64,000 nt of DNA, taken from the NCBI RefSeq assembly GCF_000970455.1, contig NZ_LAJG01000014.1:806001-870000 (forward strand), read 5' to 3'. Below are positions 62,364 to 64,000 of this stretch, one piece after another. How positions within the stretch are numbered: position 1 is the stretch's first letter; each line of letters opens with the position of its first letter. Source of the stretch: Devosia soli (GTDB lineage Bacteria > Pseudomonadota > Alphaproteobacteria > Rhizobiales > Devosiaceae). The position numbers and the translations under genes were made by a program. The notes below the pieces were generated by a model, which saw nothing but the letters and a program-made list of their open reading frames with translations, was not told the DNA's origin and did not search any database.

Positions 62364-62900
62364 TTAACGCTTTACCCGATAGTGCGACTGCACAAGTCCT
62401 GAGGGGAAACTCCTGGTCTCGACATGCTCGAGCACGATATCAGCATGAAGAGCACCGAACAAAGGTAGCCCGTCACCGATCAAAATAGGGACGCGGCTGA
62501 TCACCATGTCGTCGATCAGCCCTGCCCGGAGGAAAGACTGGATCACGGAGCCGCCGTCGATATAGACGCCACGCCAACCGCGCTCCTCGGCGATTATCAT
62601 GGCTTCGTCGGGTGAGGCATTGATGAACTCCACCCGTCCCTCCAGCGATTGAGGAACATCAGAGCTTGTCAATGTACGGCTTAGCACCAGCACAGTCTTT
62701 TGGTAGAACCACGGCTTGATGTCCTTGACGGCCTCGAATGTTCCCCTGCCCATGATGATGCCGTCCACCCGCGCCATGTGAACATCGTATCCGTGGTCCT
62801 CACCAAGGCTCGAGAAACCGGTCAGCCAGCCAATATCGCCATTCCGCCGCGCGATGAAGCCATCTACGCTTGTGCCGATGAATACATGTCCTTTGGGCAT
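62364..62900 (-). CDS. Dihydrofolate-reductase-like (RibD C-terminal domain) protein
   Basis: 178 aa. FIGTSVDGFIARRNGDIGWL at the N-terminus, then DGIIMGRGTFEAV, LVLSRTL and GWRGVYIDGGSVIQSFLRAGLIDDMVISRVPILIGDGLPLF match the RibD_C/YyaP-like reductase pattern, a DHFR-fold family that binds NADPH. Length is typical. True DHFR or riboflavin reductase activity cannot be assumed, as stand-alone members have diverse or unknown substrates. Monocistronic, no linked pathway. Confidence 0.82.
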   Translation of the reverse strand: MPKGHVFIGTSVDGFIARRNGDIGWLTGFSSLGEDHGYDVHMARVDGIIMGRGTFEAVKDIKPWFYQKTVLVLSRTLTSSDVPQSLEGRVEFINASPDEAMIIAEERGWRGVYIDGGSVIQSFLRAGLIDDMVISRVPILIGDGLPLFGALHADIVLEHVETRSFPSGLVQSHYRVKR

Positions 62901-63371
62901 AACCGATCTCCAACCTCGAGGGCAACGGAGCTACTTCCTGCTCCTGTCAGAAAATGGCAGCAAGATTGACGCCTGCTCTACTTAAAGTTCGGGGTGCGGG
63001 GGCAGGCTGATATTCAGGTCTTCGCGCAAGCGCTAACCAGACGGATGATACCGATCCGGTTTCATCACTGTACCGCTATAAAATTCTGACGGGGTTTGCG
63101 CGGAAGCTGTCGGCCCGGAGCGCTCGGATAGAGGCACGGCCAATGGAGCCTGGTTCTTTTGAGCGTTGGATTCGAGCAACCTCCGCGGCTGAGCTGAACC
63201 CCACGGCCAGGTCGGCGCCTTTGAGAGTATCAAGTGCGCGGTCGAGCTCGTTGAGGATAGCGCGAAGTCCTAAGGCTGGGCACTGTTGCCTGCGCTGCTC
63301 TTTACGGCAACCAGGAGGTCACGCGGCGCCTTAGGCGCCCTGCTCAGGTTGTCGGTCAGACAGGAAATCCG
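62901..63371. other. Intergenic region with an unassigned coding-like frame
   Basis: About 470 bases. On the minus strand, around 63080-63280, a frame without start codon encodes a protein-like stretch (ILNELDRALDTLKGADLAVGFSS). It could be a decayed gene tail. I see no motif that identifies it, and no inverted repeats. Confidence 0.3.
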
Positions 63372-64000
63372 TTAAAATTCACTCCAATCCTGCTTAATCG
63401 CAGAAGTGCCCTCATTCAGGTAGGACCCAGCGGCTGGTTTGACCCTGTGCTGAGGGGCGTGGATGCCTGTCTTGGCTGCTCGCATGGCCTGGTTTGGCGG
63501 CAGAGACTGCCGCTTGCCGCCATTGATCTTGAATACGTCCACGATCCTATCGAGTTCGACTGCCTGGGCCTCGGTCTGCTCGATTGCAGCATTTGTCTCT
63601 TCCACAAGCGCCGCATTGTGCTGGGTCATCTCATCCATCTGGCGGATGGCGGTGCTGATCTCGGCGATCGCCGAAGACTGCTCGCCGCTGGCCAAGGAGA
63701 TGCCCTGCATTAGGACGCTGTTTTCGCGTACCGCCTCAAGAATTGCCTGCAGCTTCTTGGCGGCGTTATCCACCAGCTTTGCACCACCATTCACCTCCAT
63801 CGCGCTCTGCTCGATCAACGCCTTGACCTCGGCTGAGGCCTGAGCGGCAGACTGTGCCAGCCGCCGAACTTCCACCGCAACCACAGCGAAGCCCTTGCCC
63901 GCCTCACCGGCGCGAGCAGCTTCGACGGAAGCGTTTAGCGCCAGCAAGTTGGTCTGGAAGGCGATGTCGTCGATCAAGGCAATAATGTTGGAAATCTTGG
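63372..64000 (-). CDS. Methyl-accepting chemotaxis protein, C-terminal part (5' end beyond window)
   Basis: The frame is open to the window edge and gives 208 residues of the signalling tip and C-terminal arm. The hairpin-tip sequence [41 protein letters not shown] is the invariant CheA/CheW-binding segment of MCPs. A methylation-helix-type region follows, with [32 protein letters not shown], and a disordered basic tail. No CheR/CheB-binding pentapeptide is seen at the end. The sensor and transmembrane parts are outside the window. Confidence 0.9.
   Translation of the reverse strand, partial: KISNIIALIDDIAFQTNLLALNASVEAARAGEAGKGFAVVAVEVRRLAQSAAQASAEVKALIEQSAMEVNGGAKLVDNAAKKLQAILEAVRENSVLMQGISLASGEQSSAIAEISTAIRQMDEMTQHNAALVEETNAAIEQTEAQAVELDRIVDVFKINGGKRQSLPPNQAMRAAKTGIHAPQHRVKPAAGSYLNEGTSAIKQDWSEF

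Noticed and set aside
63033-63334. Frames on both strands that slightly resemble a resolvase fragment (ILNELDRAL)
   Set aside because: The similarity is limited to a few residues and no catalytic serine region or start codon is present.
1-64000. CRISPR arrays, tRNA or rRNA genes, origin-like repeats
   Set aside because: I saw no regularly spaced repeats, cloverleaf-like segments with conserved T-loop, or rRNA sequence. This was by eye, so a small RNA could be missed; a covariance-model scan would decide.

Overview
The window reads as chromosomal DNA of a GC-rich alphaproteobacterium. Two HWE-type histidine kinases, a KaiC-like ATPase, many carbohydrate ABC importers with UgpC/MsmK-type ATPases and enolase-superfamily sugar-acid dehydratases fit the Hyphomicrobiales. 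A Devosia-like organism is my best guess, but it is an inference: no rRNA, tRNA or other taxonomic marker lies in the window.

Layout. (1) 1-7327, plus strand: the end of a LacI-type regulator, an FAD-dependent oxidoreductase, a complete family-1 carbohydrate ABC importer and a probable TIM-barrel protein, nearly all with coupled or touching ends. (2) 7477-20907, minus strand: a sugar-acid (hexuronate/aldonate) catabolic block. It holds two UxuA-like proteins, a ManD-type mannonate dehydratase, a galactonate-dehydratase-like enzyme, a lactonase, a mutarotase-like protein, a uronate-dehydrogenase-like SDR and a five-gene Dpp/Opp-type importer. (3) 21133-27075: an aldo/keto reductase, then an N,N-dimethylformamidase large-subunit-like protein followed by an SsuABC/TauABC-type importer. 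(4) 27196-33161: a divergent TetR/SDR pair around a perfect palindrome, an IS3-type transposase remnant, two unrecognised secreted or membrane proteins, an orphan receiver and a small-gene operon ending in a Rnk-like protein. (5) 33217-38218: LysR regulator divergent from dabB-dabA, an energy-coupled inorganic-carbon uptake system. (6) 38677-50541: a signalling and stress region with a PAS protein, a KaiC-like/HWE kinase/receiver operon, a second HWE kinase/receiver pair, an ECF sigma/anti-sigma pair flanked by DUF4394 and ferritin-like proteins, and a diguanylate cyclase. (7) 50772-61046: two TetR regulators and a duplicated set of metallophosphoesterase, sugar-type solute-binding protein and PF13350-type phosphatase, sharing one pair of permeases and one ATPase. 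(8) 61334-64000: small hypotheticals, a RibD/DHFR-like reductase and the C-terminal end of a methyl-accepting chemotaxis protein.

The strongest candidate for an undescribed system is region 7. The pairing of a cytosolic phosphodiesterase-like enzyme and a cytosolic Cys-based phosphatase with an ABC importer suggests uptake of a phosphodiester (for example a glycerophospho-polyol) and its stepwise dephosphorylation inside the cell, with two alternative binding proteins. A separate pattern is that all five solute-binding-protein genes in the window, from different families, are followed within about 10-20 nt of the stop codon by a strong hairpin. Starts were chosen from visible Shine-Dalgarno sequences, overlaps and family N-termini. 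No database search was available, so all family names come from recognised motifs.
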